This document shows, piece by piece, positions 1 through 8,384 of a stretch of 43,659 bases of DNA. The notes beneath the pieces are model-generated. The model did no database searches. It was not told the origin of the DNA and was given only the letters and a program-made list of their open reading frames with translations. Position 1 is the stretch's first letter. The number at the start of each line of letters is the position of its first letter. The stretch comes from Betaproteobacteria bacterium (GTDB lineage Bacteria > Pseudomonadota > Gammaproteobacteria > Burkholderiales > SG8-41), in contig JANYDM010000046.1 in the NCBI GenBank assembly GCA_025363575.1, positions 1 through 43,659 on the forward strand. Direction: 5' to 3'. Position numbers and translations under genes: made by a program.

Positions 1-288
1 TATCGTCGGCGAGGTGATCAGGATGTTGTAGCCGTCTGGCGGCGCCTTGGCGGCGATGCCTATGCCGAGGTTGCCGCCCGCGCCCGCGCGATTGTCGGCG
101 ATGATGTTCTGGCCGAGCTGCTCGGTGAGCTTTTGCGTCAGCGCGCGACCCAGGATGTCGCTCGGCCCGCCGGCGGGGACCGACACGATCATGCGGATCG
201 GCTTGGCAGGCCACGTCTGTGCGTGCGCCGTGGCGGCGAGCGCCAGCAGCACGCTGCACGCGCGCAGCAGGTAAGACAACTCACGCAT
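1..288 (-). CDS. Bug/TctC-family periplasmic solute-binding protein, N-terminal part (runs off the left edge)
   Basis: The reverse strand reads from an ATG at 288 to the window edge (96 codons, no stop), preceded by a GAGGAAA-type ribosome site. A signal peptide ending in ATAHA around residue 23 is followed by the Bug-family opening WPAKPIRMIV, a glycine-rich ligand loop (PAGGPSD), a GQNIIADNRAGAGG segment and PPDGYNIL. These proteins capture carboxylates or other small solutes in the periplasm, classically for TctAB tripartite transporters. It is divergent from the enolase-superfamily gene at 405, so it may bind that enzyme's substrate; this is inference. The ligand cannot be predicted. Confidence 0.9.
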   Translation of the reverse strand, partial: MRELSYLLRACSVLLALAATAHAQTWPAKPIRMIVSVPAGGPSDILGRALTQKLTEQLGQNIIADNRAGAGGNLGIGIAAKAPPDGYNILITSPTI

Positions 289-404
289 TATGTTTCCTCG
301 GGAGATAGTGCGCATTGCGGGGTAGCAGTGTAGCGCATCGCGCGTGTCTCATTCAACGCGCCGGCCTGTTAAACTCTTGCGCTCACACGAACGGGGTGGA
401 GAAA

Positions 405-1502
405 ATGAAAATCACCAAAGTCGAAACCATCGTCGTTTCCATGCCGATGATCATCGAAGGCAGCGTGCTGCCCAAGCAGGGCGGCAAGCCGCGCACGAGC
501 ATGGATACGCTGCTCGTGAAGATCGAGACCGACGAGGGCGTGACGGGCTGGGGCGAAGGCTTTGGCCACCGTATTTTTACGGCGACGAAAGCGGCGCTCG
601 ATTCGTTCATCGGCCCGATGTGCGTCGGCCGCGATCCCACGCAGATTGCAACGCTGGTCGATGAATTGCAGCGCGGTCTTGGCGGCGTCGGCCGCAATGG
701 CCCCGCCATGTACGCGTTGTCGGCGATCGACATTGCGTTGTGGGATATCGCCGGCAAGGTCGCGGGCCTGCCGCTTTATCGCCTGCTTGGCGGCGGCGCG
801 AAAAAAGAACTGCCTGCGTACGCCAGCCTGCTGCGCTATGGCGAGCCGGCGGCGGTCACGCATTATGTCGAGCGCGCATTAAATCGCGGCTACCGGCATA
901 TCAAGTTGCACGAAATCACGGTTGCGCCGATCAAGGCCGCGCGCGACGCCGCGGGCCCCGACATTCCCATCATGATCGATTGCAACTGCCCGTGGACGAT
1001 AGACGAAGCGATCGCGATGGCGCGCAGGCTGCAAGAGTTCAACCCGCACTGGCTGGAGGAGCCGATCTGGCCGCCGGAAGACCATAAAGGCCTCGCGCGT
1101 GTGCGCGACTTCGGCGGGCTGCCTACCGCAGCGGGTGAGAACGCAATGCTGCCCGAATTCAAAAGCATGTTCGAGCACGCGGCACTCACTTACGCGCAGC
1201 CAAGCGTCACCAAGGTGGGCGGCGTCACGCAGATGCGCAAAGTGATGGCGCTGGCCGAAGCTTTTGGCGTCACCGTCGTGCCGCATTCCGCGTACTTCGG
1301 GCCGGGACTGCTTGCGTCCATCCATTGCATTGCTGCGATGGCGGCGCCGACTCTGGTCGAGCGCTACGATGCCGACTTCAAGGAAAACGTCATGCGCGAT
1401 GCGATCATGCCCGGCAGCAACGGCTGCATCGCGGTTCCGCAGGGGCCGGGCCTCGGCGTCGATCCCGATCCGGCGCTGATCGCGAAGCTGCGCGCGAAGT
1501 AA
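405..1502 (+). CDS. Mandelate racemase/muconate lactonizing enzyme (enolase superfamily) protein
   Basis: A 365-residue protein of normal family length. The start at 405 follows GGTGGAG; an upstream in-frame start at 315 has no ribosome site and adds a non-homologous leader. The N-terminal capping domain covers about 1-125 and the barrel the rest. Metal ligands are visible as Asp192 (MIDCN), Glu219 (LEEP) and Glu245 (AGEN). The base motif at the end of the second strand is K167-L-H169 rather than the usual KxK, and His294 (VPHSAYFG) is present. The position usually holding the Asp of the His-Asp dyad appears to be Ser267 (AQPS). It is probably a dehydratase or epimerase of an acid sugar or related carboxylate. 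The substrate is unknown. Confidence 0.9.
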   Translation: MKITKVETIVVSMPMIIEGSVLPKQGGKPRTSMDTLLVKIETDEGVTGWGEGFGHRIFTATKAALDSFIGPMCVGRDPTQIATLVDELQRGLGGVGRNGPAMYALSAIDIALWDIAGKVAGLPLYRLLGGGAKKELPAYASLLRYGEPAAVTHYVERALNRGYRHIKLHEITVAPIKAARDAAGPDIPIMIDCNCPWTIDEAIAMARRLQEFNPHWLEEPIWPPEDHKGLARVRDFGGLPTAAGENAMLPEFKSMFEHAALTYAQPSVTKVGGVTQMRKVMALAEAFGVTVVPHSAYFGPGLLASIHCIAAMAAPTLVERYDADFKENVMRDAIMPGSNGCIAVPQGPGLGVDPDPALIAKLRAK

Positions 1503-1606
1503 GCTGCATAGCGGCGGGAATCGGGGACGCCAGCCATGGATGGAAGGGAACCCTGCGCGAAATCCCGACTCTGATTCTGTCCAGCTCTGGCGTACACGGA
1601 AATGAC

Positions 1607-2008
1607 ATGAAAGCACGACTCCTGATCCTCGCTTTGCTCGGCGGCTGTGCCACTGGCCCGGTAGACTATTCGGCGACGCGCGATAGCTGGCAGGGCGCCA
1701 CCTATGAGACTGCCGTTGCCCAGTGGGGCCAGCCGACGCACATCAGCGCGCTGCCGGATGGCCGCAACGCGTACACCTGGTTTTCGCAATCCAATGGCGG
1801 TGGCGGCAGCTGGTACCCGTCTGTCGGCGTGTTCGGCGGCAGCCGCGGCGTCGGCACCGGCGTCGGCGCAGGCTTTGTGCTGGGCGGCGGCGGTCCTGGT
1901 GGCGAAGGCGGGCGCTGCGAGCGCACGCTCATCTTCAAAGACGGCCGCGTAGCCGAGCAGACGTGGCAGGGCCAGCCGGGTTTCTGCAGCTACTTCCGGC
2001 GCAATTAG
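1607..2008 (+). CDS. Small glycine-rich lipoprotein, hypothetical
   Basis: A 133-residue protein with a short hydrophobic leader and lipobox LLGGC (Cys at about residue 15), so probably lipid-anchored. The segment TAVAQWGQPTHI followed by DGRNAYTWF resembles the small BamE/SmpA-like fold found in many lipoproteins, and a similar arrangement occurs in the lipoprotein at 36813. A glycine-rich stretch follows, then CERTLIFKDGRV and a second Cys near the end, which could form a disulfide. I chose the start at 1607 because it immediately precedes the leader; the frame is open further upstream but overlaps the preceding gene. Function unknown. Confidence 0.75.
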   Translation: MKARLLILALLGGCATGPVDYSATRDSWQGATYETAVAQWGQPTHISALPDGRNAYTWFSQSNGGGGSWYPSVGVFGGSRGVGTGVGAGFVLGGGGPGGEGGRCERTLIFKDGRVAEQTWQGQPGFCSYFRRN

Positions 2009-2129
2009 CAAAGACATAGCATGACCCGTTCGCCCTGATGTATAGAAGAGCGAAAGGCGCCGTGATAATAGTGCGCCCATTCATGCTTCGATACCTCGGC
2101 ATGAACGGCCCGAAGTGCGTTGGAAGCTA

Positions 2130-3170
2130 TCAATCCTGCGGTGGAATTTTCTCGTCGCGCACGACTTTCGACCAGCGCGCGACTTCCGACGCCAGAAAAT
2201 CCTGCGCTGCGCGCGGCGTGGTGATACGCGTTTCCGCGCCAAGCACGAGCAATTTCTCGACGACATCCGGCCGCTGCAATACCGTCTGCAGCGTTGAATT
2301 GAGTTTGCTGACGAGCGCAGGCGGCATGTTCTTCGGCGCGGCGACAGCGTACCACGCAAGCACGTCGAAGCCCGGCAGCACGCTTTCGCTGATCGTGGGC
2401 ACATCGGGCCACAATACGAAACGTTTCTGCGTCGTTACGGCCAGCGCGCGCAGCCGGCCGCTGTCAACGTAAGTGGTGGAGCCGCCAGCCGTCGTGAAAA
2501 GTATCGGGATCTCGTTGGCGAGCAGCGCAACCGGTCCGGCGTTGCCGCCTTTATACGGTACGTGATTCATCTGTACTCCGGCGCGTGCCTGAAACAGTAC
2601 CGCCGCGAGATGCATGCCGCTACCGATGCCGCCGGAGCCGTAGTTGATCTTGCGGGGCGCCGCTTTCGCGCGCTGCACGAGCTCCTGCATGGTCTTCGCG
2701 GGAAACGTGGGATTCGACAGCACGACCATCGGATTGCTCGCGACCATCGAGATCATCGTAAAGTCTTTGACCGGGTCGTACGGCAGCGAGCGGTAGAGGC
2801 CGGGCGAAGTCGCGTGGCCCGAAGCCATCAGAAACAGCGTATAGCCATCCGGTTCGCTTTTGGCGAGGATAGCCGCGCCGGTGGTGCCGCCCGCGCCGGG
2901 CCGGCCGTCGACTATCACTTGCTGACCCAGAAGCCCGCTCATCTGCGCGGCAATCAATCGCGCGGTGATGTCGACGCTGCCGCCCGACACGAAACCGTGC
3001 AGCATGCGGATAGGGCGTATTGGGTATTTGTCGGTTTGCGCGGACGCTGAGCTGGCGGCGGTGCTGAGCACCAAGACCAAAACAAATGTTTTTGCCACAG
3101 ATAAACACAGATAAACACAGGTACAACCAAGGGCCTTGATTGTTCTCGAGAATCCTTTTTTAATTTTCAT
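2130..3170 (-). CDS. Bug/TctC-family periplasmic solute-binding protein
   Basis: A 346-residue Bug protein if started at the ATG at 3170, with IRPIRMLHGF, GQQVIVDGRPGAGG, DGYTLFL and HVPYKGG motifs and a signal peptide ending SASAQ. The first 24 codons are unusual: codons 16-24 are written in a tandem CAGATAAACA-type repeat. A GTG at 3098 (residue 25) gives a more normal leader beginning VAKTFVLVLV, so the true start may be 3098. It lies upstream of, and on the same strand as, the amidohydrolase ending at 3244, but the next gene 3' of it is the lipoprotein on the opposite strand. Ligand unknown. Confidence 0.9.
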   Translation of the reverse strand: MKIKKGFSRTIKALGCTCVYLCLSVAKTFVLVLVLSTAASSASAQTDKYPIRPIRMLHGFVSGGSVDITARLIAAQMSGLLGQQVIVDGRPGAGGTTGAAILAKSEPDGYTLFLMASGHATSPGLYRSLPYDPVKDFTMISMVASNPMVVLSNPTFPAKTMQELVQRAKAAPRKINYGSGGIGSGMHLAAVLFQARAGVQMNHVPYKGGNAGPVALLANEIPILFTTAGGSTTYVDSGRLRALAVTTQKRFVLWPDVPTISESVLPGFDVLAWYAVAAPKNMPPALVSKLNSTLQTVLQRPDVVEKLLVLGAETRITTPRAAQDFLASEVARWSKVVRDEKIPPQD

Positions 3171-3230
3171 TTGGGTTATTTGCGTTTAGCGAGAGCCATT
3201 CTGTTTCGATTTCATCTGTGTGTATCCGTG
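3095..3230. repeat. Inverted CAGATAAACACAG-type repeat element
   Basis: The left arm at 3095-3120 contains tandem units of CAGATAAACA. The right arm at 3213-3230 (CATCTGTGTGTATCCGTG) is a degenerate reverse complement. The same sequence family recurs at 9373-9393 and 10424-10524. The left arm overlaps the beginning of the reading frame of the Bug gene whose longest start is at 3170. Similar short dispersed repeats occur between genes in many environmental bacteria; whether it moves or folds in RNA is not known from this sequence. Confidence 0.75.
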
Positions 3231-3243
3231 ACTGCAGCTTGAT

Positions 3244-4662
3244 CTAGACGAATTTCTCAGGCACCGGCCCTTTGGCCACCGGCTGGTACTGGTAGCCCGC
3301 CTCATGCATGATGCGCTCGCGCGAGGCGAGCACGTCTTCGCGCAGCTTCGCGAGCTTGTCCGCCCAATAGCAAAGCTTGCCGCCGCGTTTCACGAATTGT
3401 CCCGCGATCATTACGCTGTCGACGTCTGCTGCTTCCGCGTACAGCACGACCGCATGCGCGGGATCGCCGCCGGGCATGGCGGAGAACAGGTTCATGCCGG
3501 TGGTATCGAAGAACGTAAGGTCCGCCTGTTTGCCCGGCGTAATCGAGCCTATCTTGTGATCGAGCTTCATCGCGCGCGCCCCGCCCATCGTCGCCCAATA
3601 CAGCGCGTCGCGCGTCTGGGTCGAATGCTGGGTCTTGGCCGGCCATTGGCCGAGCGCGTAGAGGCTGCGGTTATCGAGCTCGCGCTGGTGATGGAATGCA
3701 TGGCGCGTAACCCACAGCATGGAGCTGTTGAAATAGGGGTCGCAGTCGGAGCCGATCGACGGCATCGCGCCGAACTTTGCCATGCGGCCTATCATCGCCG
3801 GCTGCTCATAGTTAAGCATTTCAGTGAAGCAGGTCGCCGTAATCGTGCAGCCGGCATCGAGCACGATTTTCAGCTCGTCTTCAGAAAAACAGTTGCCATG
3901 CGCGATGTTGTGGTCGGGTCCGAGCAGTCCATCTTTGGCGAGCCGCGGATAGCCGTCTTCGACCACGCGCTTGCCCTTGCGCCCGTACGAATGCGCCGAG
4001 TTGATGAGGCCGAACTCGCGCGCCAGGCGTATGTCGTGGGTCGCCACGTCGTACTCGCCCCAGTCTGGACCGAGGATCGCCATCGCCAGCGAGAGCAAGC
4101 CATCGTCGGATGCGAAGCGCCCGGTGCGCAACCGGCGGATTTCATCGCGCGGGTACGGGATCTTGTAGTAGGGCGTCGCGTCCTTGGTGAGCGGCGGCTT
4201 CACCGTGCCGCGCGCGAACATGGCGCGTATGCCGGCTTCAACCAGGCCATCGACGGCTGCATCCGTCATCTCGGCGTCCTTGACGATATGGCACCAGTCC
4301 ATGACGGTCGTCGTGCCGTGGTGGATCTGGTTGAGCGCGCCCATCAGGTTGGCGAGATAGACATCGCGTGCGTTGTAGCGCGTTGCCATGCCCTGATGCA
4401 TGTTGGCGTGATAGTCGCGGCTGCCGACCCAGTTGCCGCCAATGCCGCGCAGCGCGAATTCCCAAGTGTGGATGTGCGCGTTGATCATGCCGGGGATCAC
4501 GATGCGGTCGCGGCCATCGACTACCGCTGCGCCGTCGTCGCTGATATTGCGGCCGACGTCGGCGATTTTCGCGCCGTCGATCAGGATGTCGCCGCCGGCG
4601 ATATCGCCGATTGTCGGATCCATCGAAACGATGGTCGCGTTCTTGATGAGTGTGCGTGGCAT
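3244..4662 (-). CDS. Amidohydrolase of the AtzA/TrzA/SAH-deaminase type
   Basis: A 472-residue metal-dependent hydrolase. The start at 4662 (MPRTLIKNATIVSMD) gives the normal small N-terminal beta-sandwich; an in-frame ATG 23 codons upstream adds a non-homologous stretch. Metal-site residues visible are His63 and His65 (NAHIHTWE), His224 (SAHSYG), His255 (AHGNCFS) and Asp306 (GSDCDP). The C-terminal GSITPGKQADLTFFD is the typical return to the sandwich domain. Family members deaminate or dechlorinate purine- or triazine-like rings or hydrolyse related amides, usually in the cytoplasm; the substrate here cannot be read. It follows a Bug gene on the same strand after about 70 bases of repeat-rich spacer. 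Confidence 0.92.
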   Translation of the reverse strand: MPRTLIKNATIVSMDPTIGDIAGGDILIDGAKIADVGRNISDDGAAVVDGRDRIVIPGMINAHIHTWEFALRGIGGNWVGSRDYHANMHQGMATRYNARDVYLANLMGALNQIHHGTTTVMDWCHIVKDAEMTDAAVDGLVEAGIRAMFARGTVKPPLTKDATPYYKIPYPRDEIRRLRTGRFASDDGLLSLAMAILGPDWGEYDVATHDIRLAREFGLINSAHSYGRKGKRVVEDGYPRLAKDGLLGPDHNIAHGNCFSEDELKIVLDAGCTITATCFTEMLNYEQPAMIGRMAKFGAMPSIGSDCDPYFNSSMLWVTRHAFHHQRELDNRSLYALGQWPAKTQHSTQTRDALYWATMGGARAMKLDHKIGSITPGKQADLTFFDTTGMNLFSAMPGGDPAHAVVLYAEAADVDSVMIAGQFVKRGGKLCYWADKLAKLREDVLASRERIMHEAGYQYQPVAKGPVPEKFV

Positions 4663-4700
4663 TGAGGGCTCTAAGCTCCAGGTTTGCAGGCAGAGGGGGC

Positions 4701-4728
4701 GGCGCTGCTGCGCCAGCCCGACTATAAT
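4701..4728 (+). promoter_or_regulatory. Possible promoter of the carboxylesterase gene
   Basis: A consensus-like TATAAT at 4723-4728 lies about 65 bases upstream of the esterase start, in the spacer between divergent genes. A short palindrome (GGCGC, four-base loop, GCGCC; 4701-4714) sits just upstream where a regulator could bind. No good -35 hexamer is visible, so this is a weak call. Confidence 0.3.
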
Positions 4729-4792
4729 CATACCGATTCGGTTTCAGCTTGTGCAGCAGTTCCGGCAGAAGAACTCGGCGTGAGGGGGAAGC

Positions 4793-6466
4793 ATGGGTAA
4801 AGAAAAAGCCGTTGTGCGTTACGGGCGCCGCCGCGTGATGAGTAAAGCGCTGCAGATTGCCGGCGCGGTCACTGCAGCGAATATTTTTCCTGGAATCATG
4901 AGGTGCGCAATGGCGGCAGCAGTGGTGGAGGAAAGCCCGGTCGTCGAGACGAAGCTGGGCAAGCTGCGCGGCGCGCGCCGCGACGGCGTGATCACTTTCA
5001 AGGGCGTGCCGTACGGGCAATCGACCGCCGGCAAGAACCGCTTCATGCCGCCCGTAGCGGTGCCGGCGTGGACAGGTGTGCGCGATGCGCTCGAATACGG
5101 GCCGCGTGCGCCGCAGAACGAGCGGGCTTCGACCGCACCGCACCTCGCATGGATACGCGATACCCGGCCCGTCAGCGAGGATTGCCTAAAGCTCAACATC
5201 TGGACTCCCGGTTTTAATGACGGCGGCAAGCGGCCGGTGATGGTCTATATCCACGGCGGCGGCTTCATTTCGGGCTCAGCCGGGTCGGCCGGCGTCGAAG
5301 GCAGCAATCTAGCCAAACACGGCAATGTCGTCGTCGTCAGCATGAATCACCGTCTCAACATCTTCGGGCACTTCTACCTGGGCGCGCTGGATGCGCGTTA
5401 CGCGGATTCGGGCAACGTCGGCATGCTCGACCTGGTGGCCGCGCTGCAATGGGTGCGCGATAACGCGGCCGCGTTCGGCGGCGATCCGGGCAATGTCACG
5501 ATCTTCGGCCAGTCGGGCGGCGCGTCGAAAGTCGCGGTGCTGATGGCCATGCCCTCCGCGCAGGGGCTGTTTCATAAGGCGGTGATTCAGAGCGCATCGT
5601 CGCTGCTGCGCATGGCGCCCGCCGCCGACGCGGACAAGTCCGCGCGCGCGATCATGAGCCAGCTCGGTATCGACAACGCCGGCGCCTTGCAGGATGTGCC
5701 TGCAGAACAGTTGCTGAAAGCGATGAGCGCGAGCATTACCGCGACGGGCATCGACAATTGCCGTCCGGTTGTCGATGGCCGCGCGCTGCCGGGTCATCCG
5801 TTCGATCCGGCCGCACCCGCAATGTCGGCCAAGGTGCCGCTGTTGATCGGCACATGCGAAACGGAGACCGCATTCGATTTTTCGCTGAACCCGAAGAACT
5901 TCACATTGAGCGCGGAGGAAGCGCATGCACGCGTGAAGTTCCTGCTCGGTGTAGACGATGCGGGCGCCACCCGCTTCCTCGACGCGTACCGCAAGACTCA
6001 TCCGGGCGCGACGCCAAGTGAGCTCGTGATCTACATCTTCAGCGACTACAAGTACCGCCAGAACGATATCAAGGCCGCCGAACGCAAGGCAGCGCAGGGC
6101 GCGGCGCCCACTTACATGTACTTATTCACCTGGCGCACGCCGGTGCTCGATGGCAATCTGAAGACGCCGCACACGCTGTGCATTCCGTTCGTCTTCGGCA
6201 ACGTCGACGCTGCAACCGGTATTACCGGCACCGCACCCGGGCGCTATGCGCTGAGCGAAAAAGTGCAGGGCGCGTGGGTCGCGTTCGCGCGTACCGGCAA
6301 TCCAAACCATTCCGGCCTGCCGGCGTGGAAGCCGTATTCAGCGAGCGAACGCACGACCATGATTTTCGACAATGCGTGCAAGGCCGTTAGCGATCCTGCG
6401 GGCGCGGACAGAACGGTGATTAACACTGCGCCGACGTACGTCGCCGAGCTGGCCGGGCGCAGATGA
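4793..6466 (+). CDS. Type B carboxylesterase, exported, possibly by Tat
   Basis: A 557-residue alpha/beta hydrolase of the carboxylesterase/cholinesterase family, normal length. The nucleophile is Ser241 in FGQSGGASK; Glu358 (GTCETETAF) and His460 (PHTLCIPFVFG) complete the expected triad. The oxyanion-hole loop is YIHGGGFISGS and the N-terminal signature is FKGVPYGQ. The leader has YGRRRVMSK followed by a hydrophobic stretch, resembling a twin-arginine signal, so export is likely. It would hydrolyse carboxylic esters or amides in the periplasm. Its stop overlaps the start of the class II aldolase gene (ATGA), indicating translational coupling. A GAGGGGGAAGC ribosome site precedes the start. 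Confidence 0.92.
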   Translation: MGKEKAVVRYGRRRVMSKALQIAGAVTAANIFPGIMRCAMAAAVVEESPVVETKLGKLRGARRDGVITFKGVPYGQSTAGKNRFMPPVAVPAWTGVRDALEYGPRAPQNERASTAPHLAWIRDTRPVSEDCLKLNIWTPGFNDGGKRPVMVYIHGGGFISGSAGSAGVEGSNLAKHGNVVVVSMNHRLNIFGHFYLGALDARYADSGNVGMLDLVAALQWVRDNAAAFGGDPGNVTIFGQSGGASKVAVLMAMPSAQGLFHKAVIQSASSLLRMAPAADADKSARAIMSQLGIDNAGALQDVPAEQLLKAMSASITATGIDNCRPVVDGRALPGHPFDPAAPAMSAKVPLLIGTCETETAFDFSLNPKNFTLSAEEAHARVKFLLGVDDAGATRFLDAYRKTHPGATPSELVIYIFSDYKYRQNDIKAAERKAAQGAAPTYMYLFTWRTPVLDGNLKTPHTLCIPFVFGNVDAATGITGTAPGRYALSEKVQGAWVAFARTGNPNHSGLPAWKPYSASERTTMIFDNACKAVSDPAGADRTVINTAPTYVAELAGRR

Positions 6467-7272
6467 ACGATAGAGCGCCGGCGGCCGGGCGCAACGTAGA
6501 CGACCGCTCGCCAGGGGCAACGCGCAACGTACGCGACCAGGTCAGCCCCGCCGAATGGCGCTTGCGCTGCGAGCTCGCGGCGGCGCATCGCCTGGTCGCG
6601 CACTTCGTGTTCGTCGACCTTACGTACAACCACATCTCGGTGCGCCTGCCCGACGAGCCTTCGCACTTCCTCGTCAAGCCGGCCGATGTGTTCATGGAGC
6701 AGGTCACCGCTTCTAATCTCGTCAAATACGATCTCGACGGCAACCAGGTCCTCGCGTCGGCGTACCAGGCGGCGCCGTCGGCTTACAACATACACGGCGC
6801 GATACTGCGTGAGCGCCCCGATCTCAATGCGATCGTGCACACGCATTCGCCGGCCAATATCGCGGTGTCTGCGCAAAAGCAGGGCCTGCTCATGCTGTCG
6901 CAGCAGGCAATGCGCTTTCACGATCAGATCGCTTATTACCCGTACGATGGCGACGACGCGACGAAAGAGGGCGCGGCGCGCCTCGCGCGCGGCATGGCCG
7001 ACAAATGGCTGATGCTGCTGCACAACCACGGCGCGGTCGTCTGCGGCAAAACCATACAGGACGCCTACATCCACAATCATTTTCTCGAGTTGGCGTGCCG
7101 CTCGCAAATCGGCGCGCTGGCCGGCGGCTCCGAGCTCATCACGCCGTCGCGCGAGCTGTGCGAAGAACGCGTGAAAATGTTCGGGCGTGTGGGGCTCTAC
7201 GATGCGCAGAGCCGCGATTGGGTAGCGGGGCTTGCGCTGGTGGAGCAGAAGTATCCGGACTACAAAATGTGA
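6463..7272 (+). CDS. Class II aldolase/adducin-family protein
   Basis: A 269-residue protein with the zinc-site motif HTHSPAN (His126, His128) and the later LLHNHGAVV (His187 or His189), as in fuculose-1-phosphate and ribulose-5-phosphate epimerase/aldolase relatives. An extra N-terminal tail of about 30 polar residues precedes the fold. It overlaps the esterase stop by four bases, so the two are co-translated, and the Bug gene at 7362 follows after 89 bases. The trio suggests uptake, ester hydrolysis and C-C bond cleavage or decarboxylation of one compound; that pathway is inference and the substrate is unknown. Confidence 0.9.
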   Translation: MNDRAPAAGRNVDDRSPGATRNVRDQVSPAEWRLRCELAAAHRLVAHFVFVDLTYNHISVRLPDEPSHFLVKPADVFMEQVTASNLVKYDLDGNQVLASAYQAAPSAYNIHGAILRERPDLNAIVHTHSPANIAVSAQKQGLLMLSQQAMRFHDQIAYYPYDGDDATKEGAARLARGMADKWLMLLHNHGAVVCGKTIQDAYIHNHFLELACRSQIGALAGGSELITPSRELCEERVKMFGRVGLYDAQSRDWVAGLALVEQKYPDYKM

Positions 7273-7361
7273 TTGGACCAATCGCGAAGCGCATTTCTCA
7301 TCATCCCCTTCAAGGGGAAGGTGACATTCGCAATCTGCCATCTACGTTGGAGGAAAGAGAG

Positions 7362-8333
7362 ATGCAACAGCAACATCGTGCGGCGTTGATCGGAGTTGCT
7401 TTGGCAATGCTCGGGGTTATCGCATCACCCGCACTCGCGCAAACCTATCCAACCAAGCCCATCCGCTACATCATCGCGTTCCCGCCGGGCGGCTCCAACG
7501 ATATTCTCGCGCGCATCATAGGCGTGCGCATGACGGAGCTGATGGGTCAGACGGTGATCATCGACAACCGTCCGGGCGGCGGCGGCAATATCGGCGTCGA
7601 GGCGATTGCGCGCGCTCCCGCGGACGGCTATGCAATCGGCAATATCAGCGCGACGCACACCATCAACGCGACGCTCTACCCGAAGCTCGGCTACGACATT
7701 CTTAAAGACTTCACGCCGATCACGCGCGTGGCCGAAATCCCCATCCTCATCGCGGCGCATCCGGTGGTGCCGATACGCGGGCCCAGGGACCTGATTGCGT
7801 TGTCGCAAAAGCGCAAGATGAGCTACGGCTCGTCGGGCATAGGCACGCCGGGCCATCTGGCGGCGGAAATGTTGCGCGCCTATGGCGCAAGAGATCTGCA
7901 GCACGTGCCGTACAAAGGCGGCAGTCCTGCTGCGATCGACCTGATCTCCGGCAACATCGAATTGCTGTTCAATAACATGCCGGAGCTCGTGCCCTTCGTG
8001 AAAGCCGGCAAGATGCGCCCGATCGCGGTGACGAGCGCCAAGCGGGATCCGGTGCTGCCGGACACGGTGTCGATGATGGAAGCTGGATTCGCAGGGTTCG
8101 ATCTCGGCAACTGGGTCGCCATCGTCGGGCCCGCGGGCATGCCGAAAGACGCCGTGGCGCGCCTCAACACCGAGATCGTCAAAATTTTGCGCGAGCCGGC
8201 GACGCGTGAAAAAATCGCCGCGCAGGGATTCAATATCGTCACCAGCACGCCGGACGAATTGGCGGCTTATATACGCTCAGAGCATGACAAATGGGGCAAG
8301 CTCGTGAAGGTGTCGGGCGCCAAAGTCGAATAG
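7362..8333 (+). CDS. Bug/TctC-family periplasmic solute-binding protein
   Basis: A 323-residue protein. The start at 7362 follows GGAGGAAAGAGAG and gives a clean signal peptide ending SPALAQ; the open frame further upstream overlaps the aldolase gene. Bug hallmarks are YPTKPIRYIIAFPPGG, GQTVIIDNRPGGGG, DGYAIGN and HVPYKGGSP. It is the first of three tandem Bug genes on this strand (7362, 8385, 9429) and is the one most likely to share a transcript with the esterase-aldolase pair. Ligand unknown. Confidence 0.95.
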   Translation: MQQQHRAALIGVALAMLGVIASPALAQTYPTKPIRYIIAFPPGGSNDILARIIGVRMTELMGQTVIIDNRPGGGGNIGVEAIARAPADGYAIGNISATHTINATLYPKLGYDILKDFTPITRVAEIPILIAAHPVVPIRGPRDLIALSQKRKMSYGSSGIGTPGHLAAEMLRAYGARDLQHVPYKGGSPAAIDLISGNIELLFNNMPELVPFVKAGKMRPIAVTSAKRDPVLPDTVSMMEAGFAGFDLGNWVAIVGPAGMPKDAVARLNTEIVKILREPATREKIAAQGFNIVTSTPDELAAYIRSEHDKWGKLVKVSGAKVE

Positions 8334-8384
8334 TGTTCGCCGGTTAATATAGCGCCGTCGCGATCAACCGGAGGCATCCGTCCC

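Noticed and set aside
3304..4665. 453-codon open frame on the forward strand opposite the amidohydrolase
   Set aside because: The reverse-strand amidohydrolase is well supported by metal-site motifs; the forward frame has shadow-like composition and no recognisable domain.
6244..7341. 365-codon reverse-strand frame opposite the aldolase gene
   Set aside because: It spans the end of the esterase gene and the whole aldolase gene in antisense, is rich in Arg and Val in shadow fashion, and lacks a ribosome site.
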